DNA from: Streptomyces sp. NBC_00654
GTDB lineage: Bacteria; Actinomycetota; Actinomycetes; Streptomycetales; Streptomycetaceae
Assembly (NCBI RefSeq): GCF_026341775.1
Contig: NZ_JAPEOB010000003.1
Coordinates: 806,001 to 870,000, forward strand
Reading direction: 5' to 3'
Length of the DNA: 64,000 bases
Shown here in pieces: positions 50,443 through 59,490 of the stretch; the first letter of the stretch is position 1; each line of letters begins with the position of its first letter. The notes below the pieces were generated by a model. That model did not search any database, was not told the DNA's origin, and saw nothing but the letters and a program-made list of their open reading frames with translations. Made by a program: the position numbers and the translations under genes.

Positions 50443-50976
50443 TCATGTGTCGGCAAGATGGCGCGCCGCCGCTTCGGTGAAGCGGTCGACGGCGACTCCC
50501 AGACTGGCGTAGAAGTTCCGGACGGCGTGCCCCGCATCGCCGGAGTTCTGCCGGATCTGCCTGGCGAGGTCTTCCGCGACATCGTTGATCCGGCGGGCCT
50601 CGGAGTACAGCTGGAGCCCCGACAACGCGATCAGGGGCATCTGAAGGGCAACGCGGTCGGCTTCCCGGTGAACGGCGTCGGCCCACGCCTGGTCGAGATG
50701 GGATTCGTTGATCGGCTGAACCCAGATTCCCCGGTGCCCCGGCGGAGGAGGGACCCGCTCATGCCGGTAGGTGCTCTTCCTCCGGGGATCCGTGGCCTGC
50801 ATCCCGTAGGCCGCGGCAAGGAGCGCGGCGAACGCCTCCCGCTGCTCCTGCCTGCGTACCTGCTGCCGCTGACGATCATGATTGAAGCGTGCGGCCCAGG
50901 CCGTGGCCAACGCGGTCAGCGCCGTTCCTGAGACACCGATAGCCGCACCCACGAGTCCTGCGGTCGCCTGGTCCAT
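50443..50976 (-). CDS. membrane-anchored hypothetical protein
   Basis: A 177-residue protein with one N-terminal hydrophobic helix (AGLVGAAIGVSGTALTALAT, residues 6-25) followed by a basic, Gln-rich stretch (NHDRQRQQVRRQEQREAF). This is a signal-anchor pattern seen in many small Streptomyces proteins. The remainder is helical and soluble, probably cytoplasmic. The ATG at 50976 is preceded by GGGTCCCGGG. No recognised domain. Divergent from the methyltransferase gene. Confidence 0.77.
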   Translation of the reverse strand: MDQATAGLVGAAIGVSGTALTALATAWAARFNHDRQRQQVRRQEQREAFAALLAAAYGMQATDPRRKSTYRHERVPPPPGHRGIWVQPINESHLDQAWADAVHREADRVALQMPLIALSGLQLYSEARRINDVAEDLARQIRQNSGDAGHAVRNFYASLGVAVDRFTEAAARHLADT

Positions 50977-51066
50977 TCCCGGGACCCTAGGGCAATCCCC
51001 CGGAAGTGGGGTACGGAAGTCCGAAGCCCGGGACCCGCGCGGCCCCGCGCCCCTAGCGTCACTTGT

Positions 51067-51822
51067 ATGACTTCCTCCTGGACGAACGAGGCAGCGATCA
51101 GACAGTGGGACGCCACCGCCACCCGTGAGGCGATGGAAGCCACGGCGCAGGACGGGGACTTCGCCAAGCGCCATCTGGTCAACCCGGTGCTGGAGCGCCT
51201 GTTGGGAGACGTCCACGGCCGCCGGGTGCTGGACGCGGGCTGCGGCAACGGCTACTTCAGCCGGATGCTCGCCCGGCGCGGGGCGCGGGTGGTCGGGGTC
51301 GAACCGACGGGGAGCATGACCGCGTTCGCCCGGGAGCGGGAGGTACGGGAGCGGCTCGGCATCACGTACGTCCGGGCGGATCTGGCCCGGCTGCCCGAGG
51401 ACACAGGCCCCGCCCGGGGTCCCTTCGACGCGGTGGTGAGCAGCATGGTGTTCATGGCGATCCCGGACTGGAGACCGGCGATGCGGTCCTGTGTGAGGGC
51501 GCTGCGGCCCGGTGGCCGGTTCGTGTTCGCGGTGGTCCACCCGGCGTTCGAGGGGCTGCGGGCCGAGTGGCGGGAGCACGGCGAGTACCGCGTACGGCGC
51601 TATCTGGAGGAGTACGAGATCCCGGGCCCGGTCGCCTGCGACTTCCACCGCCCGCTCTCCGCGTACCTCAACGAACTGGCCTCCCTGGGCTGCCGCCTGC
51701 GCGAGGTCGTGGAACCGGGGCTCGACCCGGTGGTGTCCGAGGGGGCCCGGGACGCGGTGCCGGGGCTCGACGGCTATGTCCACCTGCCGAACTTCCTGGT
51801 GGTGGCGGCGGACGCGCCGTAG
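51067..51822 (+). CDS. class I SAM-dependent methyltransferase
   Basis: A 251-residue methyltransferase of the UbiE/Methyltransf_11 type. Motif I is RRVLDAGCGNGYFSRML, the post-I acidic position is GVEPTGS, and the post-II/III region is DAVVSSMVFMAIPDW followed by ALRPGGRFVFAVVHP. The C-terminal part (YLEEYEIPGPVACDFHRPLS) is found in small-molecule methyltransferases. Substrate unknown. The gene stands alone; it is divergent from 50976. Confidence 0.92.
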   Translation: MTSSWTNEAAIRQWDATATREAMEATAQDGDFAKRHLVNPVLERLLGDVHGRRVLDAGCGNGYFSRMLARRGARVVGVEPTGSMTAFAREREVRERLGITYVRADLARLPEDTGPARGPFDAVVSSMVFMAIPDWRPAMRSCVRALRPGGRFVFAVVHPAFEGLRAEWREHGEYRVRRYLEEYEIPGPVACDFHRPLSAYLNELASLGCRLREVVEPGLDPVVSEGARDAVPGLDGYVHLPNFLVVAADAP

Positions 51823-52024
51823 CGGAATGGGCGCGGGGTGCGGGGGGCGTGGACGGGGCCCTCGGGGCGGTGGAGCGCCTTTCACCGGCCCGCTCGCCGG
51901 GTTCGGACGATCGGGGTGTGCGGGGAAGGCGGTGCGGGGGTGATTGCGCCGAGCTTGCGGCTCAGCGACCGCGAACGACGATCACGCGAAGGCACCTCCC
52001 GCGCCAGGCCACCCCCGCACGGCA

Positions 52025-52573
52025 TCACTCCCCGCGCGAGGCGGCCTCCGCCATCCGGGCGGTGGTGCTGGCGCCGTCCAGGGCCTCGCGCACGATGTCC
52101 GCGTGGCCACTGTGGTGCGCGATCTCCCGGAAGACATGCATCAGGGCGTGCCGGACGGTCCAGATGACCGGCTCCGGAGGCGACCACGGGTACTGCGGCA
52201 GCGTCACCGTACGGTTGAGATCGGTTTCCTCCCGCACCGTACGGTCGAACTCTCCGGCGGCGGCGTGAAAGGCGTCGAGCGCGCCCGCCAGGGTCTCGGT
52301 CTCGGTCAGCCGGTTACCGTCCGGGTCGAGGTCGGACCAGCCCACCTCGGCCGGCGCCGTGCCCTCGACCACGTCGAGCCAGCCGCGCTGCACCTGCGCG
52401 AGATGCTTGACCAGCCCACCGAGTGTCAGCTCGCTCACCGTCGTACGGGCGCGGGCCTGCTCCTCGGTGAGGTCCGCGACGGTGTAGAGGAAGTTGGTGC
52501 GCTGGTCGGTGACCAGTGCCAGCAGGTCCTCGCGCTCCACGGACTGCGGGAGGTCGGAGCTGGTCGATGTCAT
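52025..52573 (-). CDS. DinB-family (DUF664-like) protein
   Basis: A 182-residue four-helix DinB/YfiT superfamily protein. The metal-ligand histidines are in TLGGLVKHLAQVQRGWL and in the C-terminal TVRHALMHVFREIAHHSGHA (His-x3-His type). Such proteins in mycothiol producers are metal-dependent thiol transferases, but most have no assigned substrate. The ATG at 52573 has GGACGG 4 nt upstream. It faces the methyltransferase gene and follows the GNAT remnant upstream on the same strand. Confidence 0.88.
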   Translation of the reverse strand: MTSTSSDLPQSVEREDLLALVTDQRTNFLYTVADLTEEQARARTTVSELTLGGLVKHLAQVQRGWLDVVEGTAPAEVGWSDLDPDGNRLTETETLAGALDAFHAAAGEFDRTVREETDLNRTVTLPQYPWSPPEPVIWTVRHALMHVFREIAHHSGHADIVREALDGASTTARMAEAASRGE

Positions 52574-52707
52574 CGTGCCGTCCTTCTGGTCGTTCTGGAT
52601 CAACCAGCCGATTCTGCGCTGCGCGACCGGGCGGACGATGGCGTTCCGGCCAGGTCGCCGCAGGTACACCCGCCTGGACCCGGGTAGTCCCGGCGGCCGG
52701 GCAGCGG

Positions 52708-53161
52708 CTACCGGATGGTACGAATCATCACCGTGAGAACTGGCGAGGCCGGTGACGGCTGGCTCTGGCCTATGTCCTCGTACCCCCACGACCTGTAGAG
52801 CGCGTGGACCTTTCCCTCACCGGCGGCCGGGTTGACCATGAGCGTGACGAACGCCTCGTCGCGGGTGGCGAGGTGAGCGTCATGGATACGCCGGGCTGTT
52901 CCGGTCTTCCGCCAGGTCCGCCGGACCCCGATCTCCTTCAGGGCCAAGGTCGGACGCGCGGTGTACTTCTCGGCCGGTGCCGGGTCCGTGCGCTGCCAGT
53001 ACCGGTCGCCGTGCTCGATGGTGTTGCCGTAGGCGTAGCCGACCGGTTGCCCGTCCGCGTACGCGAGTACAGCCGCGAATCCTGGCTCGGCGCTGTGCCG
53101 GTCCACGGGAAGGTGGAGCAGCGGGGCGCACCTCGGTGGACGCGTTGAGGAGGGTCGCCAC
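52708..53161 (-). pseudogene. truncated/frameshifted GNAT acetyltransferase
   Basis: The intact frame 53106-52708 encodes 132 residues of a GNAT fold: AVLAYADGQPVGYAYGN, a middle RTWRKTGTARRIHDAHLATR (acetyl-CoA-binding region, normally RGxGxA/G), and a C-terminal ALYRSWGYEDIG. Family members are near 190 residues, so about 60 N-terminal residues are missing. The next frame upstream begins MATLLNASTEVR, which looks like the lost segment and points to a frameshift around 53115-53125. The upstream part stops at the regulator gene. The fragment may still be translated from a GTG at 53106. Confidence 0.65.
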
Positions 53162-53212
53162 AGGCCGAGTCGAGAGCGGCGAACCTCCGCAGATCCATGG
53201 CGGGCGCCATGG

Positions 53213-54496
53213 TCAGGCGGTGGTTGTCCAGGTGGCGGCGTGCTCGGCCCAGGTCCGGACAGCGGCGCTGCGGGGCGCGGTGGCGCGCAGCGCGGTACCG
53301 AACCCCCGCAGCATCCGTGTCACACGGGCGTGTTGGGCAGCGATGTCGGAGGGAACCTTCATCGCCGTGGCGATGGCCGGTTCGATATCGCGTTGCCCGA
53401 GTTGGGCGGCGGCAAGCCGGGCAGTGTTGATGGCTCGGTCGCGCCGCATCTGAGGGTGGAGCAGGGCCAGGCTCCGGTGGGCATGCGTTTCGGCCTGTGC
53501 AAAGTTTCCGAGGCGAAGGTGTGCGGCGAGAGCGAGTGTTTCAAGCTCTGCTCCGTTGCGGACCGCAGTCATCCATACCGGTCGGGCAAGACCTGGGTCA
53601 GCGCGTTCGAGTGCTTCCTGAGCACAAGCAAGGGCGTGCCGCACGGCGGTGGTGTCGTTCGTGAGGCCGAGGCTGGCGGCCTGGCGCGCATGCCCCAAGC
53701 AGGCGAACAAGGGGTCACGGCGTGTGAGGTGCAAGTTGCGGGCGACATCGTTTGCGGCGAGGGAGTCGGCAGGGCGGCCCATGTGCCGGTACAGGGTCCC
53801 CGCGTGACTCCAGATTCGGAACTTGATCGCCTGATCGCTGGACATCTCGGCGAGCGCCTGGGCCTCACGCATGTGCGCCTCCGCGACGTCGTAGCGGCGA
53901 CTGTCGATGGCAGCCCACATCGCCGAGGAGCGGAACGCCGCTGCGGAAGCGTAGAGGCTGTTGCGTACGCGTTGGGTGGCGGTGCCGGCGTTCTGGAGGT
54001 TCAGCGCATCGTCGGCGAGCGCGGCGGCACGCTGTTCGAGCCCGAGCCGTCCGCCATGGCGCTGGTCGCTGGCGATGATCTCGGTGAATCGCTTCTGGAG
54101 ACGGTCGACGTCGCTCATTCCGATACGGCGGGGCCATGCGGTGCTGGGGGTTGCTGCTGAGGCAGCGGCAGCCACAATTCCGCCGACGAGGGTACGGCGC
54201 TTCATGTCGGAGTCCTCCTGGTGCGGTGAGGCCGGGGTGGACGTAGTCCGGCTCCGTGGCACGAACCCTAGGGCGACGGCAGACAGACCGGTGACGTCCT
54301 CAAGCGCCTTACGGGTGAGCGATTTGGGCCACATGACCCGGCCCGCTTTCCATGCCCGGACGGATGAGCCGTCGAGCCCGCCCGGCCTCCCCGTCAGTTG
54401 CTCCACGGCCCTGTTCACAGCGGCAGCAAGGCTGTTGGAGCTGAATCCGTGTTCGGCCATCCACGCCTCAAGGGCGGTGTTACGCGTGGTGTCCAT
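53213..54496 (-). CDS. transcriptional regulator with HTH and TPR-like tail
   Basis: A 427-residue third member of the regulator type also found at 8662 and 22298. The DNA-binding part (residues 1-80) includes NSLAAAVNRAVEQLTGRPGG and SSVRAWKAGRVMWPKS. It is followed by a Tat-like or hydrophobic linker (KRRTLVGGIVAAAASAATPS) and helical repeats (EAQALAEMSSDQAIKFRIWS and onward). The ATG at 54496 is preferred over an upstream reading from 54526. It diverges from the HATPase operon at 54738, as the 8662 copy does from its own. It is likely an autoregulated partner of that HATPase. Confidence 0.86.
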   Translation of the reverse strand: MDTTRNTALEAWMAEHGFSSNSLAAAVNRAVEQLTGRPGGLDGSSVRAWKAGRVMWPKSLTRKALEDVTGLSAVALGFVPRSRTTSTPASPHQEDSDMKRRTLVGGIVAAAASAATPSTAWPRRIGMSDVDRLQKRFTEIIASDQRHGGRLGLEQRAAALADDALNLQNAGTATQRVRNSLYASAAAFRSSAMWAAIDSRRYDVAEAHMREAQALAEMSSDQAIKFRIWSHAGTLYRHMGRPADSLAANDVARNLHLTRRDPLFACLGHARQAASLGLTNDTTAVRHALACAQEALERADPGLARPVWMTAVRNGAELETLALAAHLRLGNFAQAETHAHRSLALLHPQMRRDRAINTARLAAAQLGQRDIEPAIATAMKVPSDIAAQHARVTRMLRGFGTALRATAPRSAAVRTWAEHAATWTTTA

Positions 54497-54564
54497 CCGG
54501 ACACGGTAGCCCTCGCGCGCACCCACTCGCAGGTAACCGGTAGGTCAAATCACCCTAGGGCCCT

Positions 54565-54604
54565 CCGTCGGATGGATACCGGATCGCCCTAATCATCCGG
54601 ACGG
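54565..54604. promoter_or_regulatory. imperfect inverted repeat in the divergent control region
   Basis: CCGTCGGATG (54565-54574) and CATCCGGACGG (54594-54604) are complementary with a one-base bulge. A related CATCCGGAC lies over the regulator start at 54494. It is a candidate binding site for the TPR regulator, located between the divergent genes. Confidence 0.4.
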
Positions 54605-54660
54605 AAAAGCGAGTTGCCTTGTTGTTGGTCGCCCGCCGCACCTCACAGTGCGGGCGGCTG

Positions 54661-54689
54661 TTGACGGCTCGGTCCGCCCCCCAAAAAAT
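54661..54689 (+). promoter_or_regulatory. candidate promoter of the second HATPase operon
   Basis: TTGACG (54661-54666) with AAAAAT (54684-54689) at 17 bp; the -10 is a weak match but lies in the only A-rich run nearby. The leader would be about 40 nt. Confidence 0.35.
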
Positions 54690-54737
54690 CATTCGAGGGG
54701 CGGCCGGGCGCCGAGACAACACGAAGGCTCCACCCCA

Positions 54738-55184
54738 ATGACGAGTCTCAGTAAGCAAGTTCCCTACGCATCAGTCGGCCACCCTGCCTATAGCCAGACC
54801 TTTCCGTGCGAGCCTTCAACGGCCGAGATCGGCCGCAAGCTCGTCCGGAGCGTCCTTGACATGTGGTGTCTCGACGGCCTCGCCGATCGCGCCGCCCTGA
54901 TCGCCACGGAGCTGATCGCGAACGCCGCCAGGCACACCCCGTGTCACGAGATCCGCCTGATCGTCACGCAGCCGAGCGCGACGCGGGTCCGTGTCGGGGT
55001 CGTGGACCAGGAACCGTCGCGCCTTCCGGCTCTCAGTCGGGCCGATGACAACGAAGAGTCGGGCCGGGGGCTGCTCCTCATCGACGCGTTGTCCGACCGC
55101 TGGGGCTGCGACCTGCACGGCTCGGGCATGAGCCCCTGGGCCAAAGAGGTCTGGGCGGAACTGCACCTTGAGGGCACCCGGTGA
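54738..55184 (+). CDS. small HATPase (RsbW/anti-sigma-kinase-like) protein
   Basis: A 148-residue stand-alone GHKL ATPase, paralogous to 10594-11034. The N box is TELIANAARH (N62), G1 is VVDQEPS (D90) and G2 is SGRGLLLI (108-115). In other Streptomyces such proteins pair with helix-turn-helix regulators, and the divergent TPR regulator is the natural candidate. Its stop overlaps the GTG of a 30-codon ORF (GTGA at 55181-55184), which in turn overlaps the next gene. The upstream leader contains AAGG before the ATG. Confidence 0.88.
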   Translation: MTSLSKQVPYASVGHPAYSQTFPCEPSTAEIGRKLVRSVLDMWCLDGLADRAALIATELIANAARHTPCHEIRLIVTQPSATRVRVGVVDQEPSRLPALSRADDNEESGRGLLLIDALSDRWGCDLHGSGMSPWAKEVWAELHLEGTR

Positions 55185-55273
55185 ACGCCCCGCTCACGGC
55201 GTGCGCGGTTCTCACCAACCTCTTCGACCGCGCAGAAGCCGAGCACGGAGCCGAGCACGGAGACCGGCCATGA
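55181..55273 (+). CDS. 30-residue coupled ORF
   Basis: It starts with GTG overlapping the HATPase stop and ends with TGA overlapping the next ATG (ATGA at 55270-55273). The peptide begins MNAPLTACAVLTNLFDRAEA. Overlap at both ends strongly suggests it is translated, either as a functional small protein or as a relay that carries ribosomes to the next gene. No family recognised. Confidence 0.5.
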   Translation: MNAPLTACAVLTNLFDRAEAEHGAEHGDRP

Positions 55274-56115
55274 CGTTCTTACCGGTCCTGCTCGCCCTCA
55301 CGCTCGCCCTCGCCGGAATCCGCTTGCGGCAGCGCTTCCCTCGGATCATGCGGGTGCTCGCCCCTCAACCGCCCCGTACGCAGCGGCTGTTCGCCGAGTT
55401 GCAACGTATCGAGGCCGACCCCGCCTACCGGGCCCTGTTCCTCACCGGACTGGACGCCGCGATCCTCCGACGCGACGCGGAACGTACCGCCGAACTGCAC
55501 GCCGTCGAAGCAGCGGCCGGCTTGCTCCAGCACCTGGTCCACCCGGAACCCGGCCCCGGCGAGCGTGCCACCGACGCAGACGTGGCCTACGTCGCCGAGC
55601 TGACCGTTTCCGCCGGGACCGCCGGGACAAGGCGCACCGTGTCTCTCGGCCGGGTCACCGTGCCGAACCGCCGACTCGCCCTGCGGTGGCTGCGCAGGCA
55701 GGCGCTCCGGCTCGCGGACGCGCACGGGCACCTCATACCCCCCGACACCACCCCCTGGACACAGGCGATCCGCGACGTGCGGCCGGTCACCTTCCACGGC
55801 TCCGACGCCCCCGAAGCGCTCCGAGCCTGGGCCACCGACGACCAGCGCCAGGCCGACGCACTGCACCGCCTCGCATCCGGCCCCCACACACTGCTCACCG
55901 TCACCGATCCGGCGGTCGGCCTGCACCTCACCCTCACCGGACAGCCTCACCGGCCGAACCGGACCGCCGACCCCCGGCACCCCACCAGCCCCCGTCCCGG
56001 TCGCGTACGCAGTGGCTCCCCCACGGGCGACCGGGACGGGCACCACCCGGCGGGAACCACGATTCCCGTCCGCCCCACAACCACCCCCACGAGGAACACG
56101 CCATGCCCCTCCTGA
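55270..56115 (+). CDS. hypothetical protein with N-terminal membrane anchor
   Basis: A 281-residue protein with a hydrophobic N-terminus (MTFLPVLLALTLALAGIRLR), probably a single anchor, then a helical basic domain (LQRIEADPAYRALFLTGLDA) and a beta-rich middle (TVSAGTAGTRRTVSLGRVT). The last 60 residues are Pro/Arg/Thr-rich and probably disordered. No recognised family. Coupled to the HATPase through the 30-codon ORF; its end overlaps the next gene by 13 nt. It may be an effector of the HATPase/TPR-regulator module. Confidence 0.75.
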   Translation: MTFLPVLLALTLALAGIRLRQRFPRIMRVLAPQPPRTQRLFAELQRIEADPAYRALFLTGLDAAILRRDAERTAELHAVEAAAGLLQHLVHPEPGPGERATDADVAYVAELTVSAGTAGTRRTVSLGRVTVPNRRLALRWLRRQALRLADAHGHLIPPDTTPWTQAIRDVRPVTFHGSDAPEALRAWATDDQRQADALHRLASGPHTLLTVTDPAVGLHLTLTGQPHRPNRTADPRHPTSPRPGRVRSGSPTGDRDGHHPAGTTIPVRPTTTPTRNTPCPS

Positions 56116-56711
56116 CCCCGTACGTCGCCTCACGGAGCAGCGACAGGGGCACCCTGCAATCCGCCCTCGACATCCGGTTCACCCCGAACGGACCCCGGCT
56201 CGTCTACCGCGACGAACGCCCCGAAGACCGGGACAAGCACGGCAACCTGTGGGTCCGCGTCGAGGAATCCGACGACCCCGGACACATCCAGTACGACTCC
56301 CTCCACCCCACCCGCCAACGCACCTGCATGGAACAGCTCCTCTGCCAGATCTGCGCCCGGCCCGCCGACCGCAACAAGGACGGCTGGCTCTTCATCGACT
56401 GGCGACGCCAGGACTCACCCCCCACCTGGCCCGAGAAATCCCTCACCACCATGCCCCCGCTCTGCACCGAACACGCCCACATCTCCACCCACCAGTGCCC
56501 CTTCCTACGCCGGGACGAACACCTCCTCCTCCGCGTACGCAAACCCCACCTCTACGGAGTAGCCGGAACCCTCTACACCCTCACCACCACCGGCTGGACC
56601 ACCACCGACAACGGCCAACTCTCCCCCTACAACCAACCCCAATACCCCGGCATGCTCGCCTCCCTCCTCATCCGCCAACTACGCGGCGTGAAAGTCGTGG
56701 AACACCCATGA
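56103..56711 (+). CDS. hypothetical protein with Cys/His metal-site pattern
   Basis: A 202-residue soluble protein. It contains a CxxC (LCQICARPAD) and a later Cys-His-His-Cys set (PPLCTEHAHISTHQCPFL), spaced as in a zinc-binding treble-clef or HNH-like core, but the catalytic HNH residues are not evident. It is rich in Trp and Arg (GWLFIDWRRQDSPPTWPEKS). Third-position C is extreme, more than in neighbours. It overlaps the gene before it by 13 nt, so it completes the four-ORF HATPase operon. Function unknown. Confidence 0.75.
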   Translation: MPLLTPYVASRSSDRGTLQSALDIRFTPNGPRLVYRDERPEDRDKHGNLWVRVEESDDPGHIQYDSLHPTRQRTCMEQLLCQICARPADRNKDGWLFIDWRRQDSPPTWPEKSLTTMPPLCTEHAHISTHQCPFLRRDEHLLLRVRKPHLYGVAGTLYTLTTTGWTTTDNGQLSPYNQPQYPGMLASLLIRQLRGVKVVEHP

Positions 56712-56830
56712 CCCCCGAGCAGTGGTCCGGCTCTCCCGGTTGCCCTGTCCCCGCCCCCGTGCGCAATTCTTGGGGCACGGCACCGTCTGCCTTCAACGCC
56801 CACCGAAGCGTCCGCCCCCGCCGCCCCGGC

Positions 56831-57790
56831 TCAGCCCTTCTTCCCCCCGCCCACCTGCCCGCGCACCGCGCCCATGCTCGCGCCGATGACCAGGGCGATG
56901 GCGAGGGCGTCCAGGGTGGACAGGGCCTGGTCCAGGATCAGGAAGCCGGCCGTGGCGGCGATTGCCGGTTCCAGGCTCATCATCACCGCGAAGGTGGAGG
57001 CGGGTATTCGGCGCAGGGCCATCAGTTCCAGGGTGTACGGGAGGACCGAGCTCAGCATCGCCACCGCCGCGCCCAGCGCCAGGGTGGAGGGGACCGCGAG
57101 CTTGGTGCCCGACTCCATGATGCCGAGCGGCAGGGAAAGGGCCGCCGCGACCACCATGGCCAGCGCCAGGCCGTCCGCCTGGGGGAAGCGGCGGCCCGTG
57201 CGGGCGCTGAAGACGATGTACGCCGCCCACATCGCGCCGGCCCCCAGGGCGTAGGCCGCGCCGACCGGGTCGAGGCGGTCGAAGCCGCCGCCGCCGAGCA
57301 GGACGACGCCGACCAGTGCGAGGCCCGCCCACAGGACGTTGATCAGGCGGCGGGAGACGAAGACGGAGAGCGCGAGCGGGCCCAGCACCTCCAGCGTCAC
57401 GGCGATACCGAGCGGGATGCGGTCCAGGGCCTGGTAGAAGAGCGTGTTCATCCCGGCCATCGCGATGCCGAAGGCCACCACCGTGCCCCAGTCGGCCCGC
57501 GAGTGGCCGCGCAGCCGGGGGCGGCAGATGATCAGCAGGACCAGCGCGGCGACGGCCAGGCGCAGGGTGACGACACCGAGCGCGCCCGCCCTCGGCATCA
57601 GCAGTGCCGCGACCGCCGAGCCGAACTGGACCGAGAGGCCGCCCGCGACCACGAGCGCCACCGGCCCCAGCGCGGCCCGCCGGCCACCCGGGCGCCGTTC
57701 ACCACCGCCGGTCCTGTCGAGCGCCGACACCGCCTCGGGTACGGCGACGGCGGCTGCGGCCGGTTCTGCGGCGGTACGCAGGTCGTTCAC
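56831..57790 (-). CDS. EamA-family transporter (DMT superfamily)
   Basis: A 319-residue inner-membrane protein with ten hydrophobic helices in two EamA halves, the second containing AALGAAVAML-like segments (TLALGAAVAMLSSVLPYTLE). The RhtA-like branch exports amino acids such as threonine or homoserine; the real substrate is unknown. The first 40 residues are a soluble Ala/Pro-rich extension. GTG at 57790 has GGAAGG 8 nt upstream. Divergent from a LysR regulator 150 bp away, which is likely its regulator. Confidence 0.9.
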   Translation of the reverse strand: MNDLRTAAEPAAAAVAVPEAVSALDRTGGGERRPGGRRAALGPVALVVAGGLSVQFGSAVAALLMPRAGALGVVTLRLAVAALVLLIICRPRLRGHSRADWGTVVAFGIAMAGMNTLFYQALDRIPLGIAVTLEVLGPLALSVFVSRRLINVLWAGLALVGVVLLGGGGFDRLDPVGAAYALGAGAMWAAYIVFSARTGRRFPQADGLALAMVVAAALSLPLGIMESGTKLAVPSTLALGAAVAMLSSVLPYTLELMALRRIPASTFAVMMSLEPAIAATAGFLILDQALSTLDALAIALVIGASMGAVRGQVGGGKKG

Positions 57791-57940
57791 TGGGCTGGCC
57801 TTCCGGAGGGATGTTCAGTCCGATGAAACGCACTAAACGATGAAAGATGCTGGACTGCCCGATCAGCCGGGCCTTTCCACCGTAAGGAGCCCGGCGCGTC
57901 TCGTGAAATGCCTGCTGGGCTCCCGTTATGCTCCCCACGC

Positions 57941-58837
57941 ATGAGCATGGACCCCTCTTCCGGCCGCCCCTTGGAACTCCGGCACCTGCGCGCCTTCCTC
58001 GCCGTCGCGGATGAGGGAAACATCACCCGCGCCGCCGCCCGCCTCCGGCTCACCCAGCCCGCCGTCTCCCGGACCCTCGCCGCCCTGGAGAAACACCTGG
58101 GCGTCCTGCTCGTCGACCGTTCCACCCACCATCTCGCCCTCACCCCCGAGGGCGTCGCCTTCCGCGACAAGGCCGCCGCCGCGGTGGCCGCCTTCGACGA
58201 GGCACTCGACTCCGGGCGGCTGCGGACCTGGCCCCTGCGGCTCGGACACGCCTGGTCGGCCTTCGGGCCGTACACCACACCGCTGCTGCGGACCTGGCAG
58301 GAGCGCTACCCGCAGACCCCGCTCGAACTGCTGCGCGTCGACGACCGCACCGCCGGGCTCACCCGGGGCGAGGTCGACGCGGCCCTCCTGCGCGGGCCGG
58401 TGGACGCGCCGGGGATCGTCACCGAGGTGCTGTTCACCGAGGCCCGGGTGGCGGCCGTCGCCACCGACGGGCCGCTCGCGGCGCGCCCTTCCCTGTCGCT
58501 CGGCGACCTGGTGGCCGGGACCGTCGTACTGAACACCGTCTCCGGCACCACCACCCTCGACCTGTGGCCGCCGCACGCCCGGCCCACCACCACCCTGACC
58601 GTCGCCAACACCGACGACTGGCTCACCGCCATCGCCGCCGGGCGCGGCTCCGGGGTGTCCGGCGCCTCCACCGCCGGTATGCATCCACACGCCGGAGTGG
58701 CCTACCGCCCGCTCGACGACGCCCCGCCCCTGCCCGTGCTGCTCGCCCGCCGCGACGCCCCCGGCCACCCCGCGCTGCCGAAGCTCACCGCGCTGGCCCG
58801 CGAGATCGTGGGGCGGGACCACGACGCTCGGCCCTGA
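57941..58837 (+). CDS. LysR-family transcriptional regulator
   Basis: A 298-residue LysR protein. The helix-turn-helix reads LRHLRAFLAVADEGNITRAA and LRLTQPAVSRTLAALEKHLG in the first 65 residues, followed by the effector-binding domain (LRLGHAWSAFGPYTTPLLRT). The ATG at 57941 or 57947 gives the standard N-terminus. Divergence from the EamA gene is the usual LysR-target layout, so it probably activates that transporter in response to its substrate. Effector unknown. Confidence 0.92.
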   Translation: MSMDPSSGRPLELRHLRAFLAVADEGNITRAAARLRLTQPAVSRTLAALEKHLGVLLVDRSTHHLALTPEGVAFRDKAAAAVAAFDEALDSGRLRTWPLRLGHAWSAFGPYTTPLLRTWQERYPQTPLELLRVDDRTAGLTRGEVDAALLRGPVDAPGIVTEVLFTEARVAAVATDGPLAARPSLSLGDLVAGTVVLNTVSGTTTLDLWPPHARPTTTLTVANTDDWLTAIAAGRGSGVSGASTAGMHPHAGVAYRPLDDAPPLPVLLARRDAPGHPALPKLTALAREIVGRDHDARP

Positions 58838-59061
58838 GGGCTGTCGAGCAGGACCCGAAGCCCCGGTTGCTCCGTCCGCTACCAGGCGACCGCGCTGGTC
58901 GCATCCGTGAACGGACGGCTGTGATCAGCACCGCGCAACGGCCCTCAGACGACGTCGATTACCAGCGTTCGAGTCCGGTGTCGATGCGGGGGTTCGAACG
59001 CGGCCACGTCGTCGAACGCCCCGAGGCTCACGCGGCATGCCCGGGATGCCAGAATTTGCCG

Positions 59062-59490
59062 ATGCCCAGCGCGAAAGACACAGTCCACCAGTTCCTGCTG
59101 CAGGTGCGGTCGGGGCTGCACCCCGGCCGGGCCGACCGCTTCATGGCCGGCCGGGTCCAAGCCCACCAGATCGTCTCGGAGGCGCCGGTGGTCGTGGAAC
59201 GAACACCGCAGCAGTACGCCGAGCACGTCCAGGAGATGCTCGACGCCTACGGCGCCTTCACGCTCACCGTGGACGAACTCATCGCCGACGGTGATCGCGT
59301 CTACGCCCGTTGGACGCAGACCGGACGACATGTCGGAGCCATCGATCACTTTCCGCCGACCGGTGCGCAGCTCACCGCGATGACCAGTGCGGTCTATCGA
59401 GTCGAGGACGGCCTGATTGTCGAGTACTGGATTCAGATCGACCGGCACGGAATCACAGCCCAGCTGGAGCGAGCCGCTGCCGAGCGCTGA
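59062..59490 (+). CDS. SnoaL/NTF2-like ester-cyclase-type protein
   Basis: A 142-residue cone-shaped NTF2-fold protein. Segments are SGLHPGRADRFMAGRVQAHQ, TPQQYAEHVQEMLDAY, and the C-terminal VYRVEDGLIVEYWIQIDRHG, typical of SnoaL-like polyketide cyclases and stress-related relatives. No polyketide genes are nearby, so the role is unclear. The ATG at 59062 fits the family N-terminus; a longer frame from 58564 overlaps the LysR gene. Confidence 0.82.
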   Translation: MPSAKDTVHQFLLQVRSGLHPGRADRFMAGRVQAHQIVSEAPVVVERTPQQYAEHVQEMLDAYGAFTLTVDELIADGDRVYARWTQTGRHVGAIDHFPPTGAQLTAMTSAVYRVEDGLIVEYWIQIDRHGITAQLERAAAER

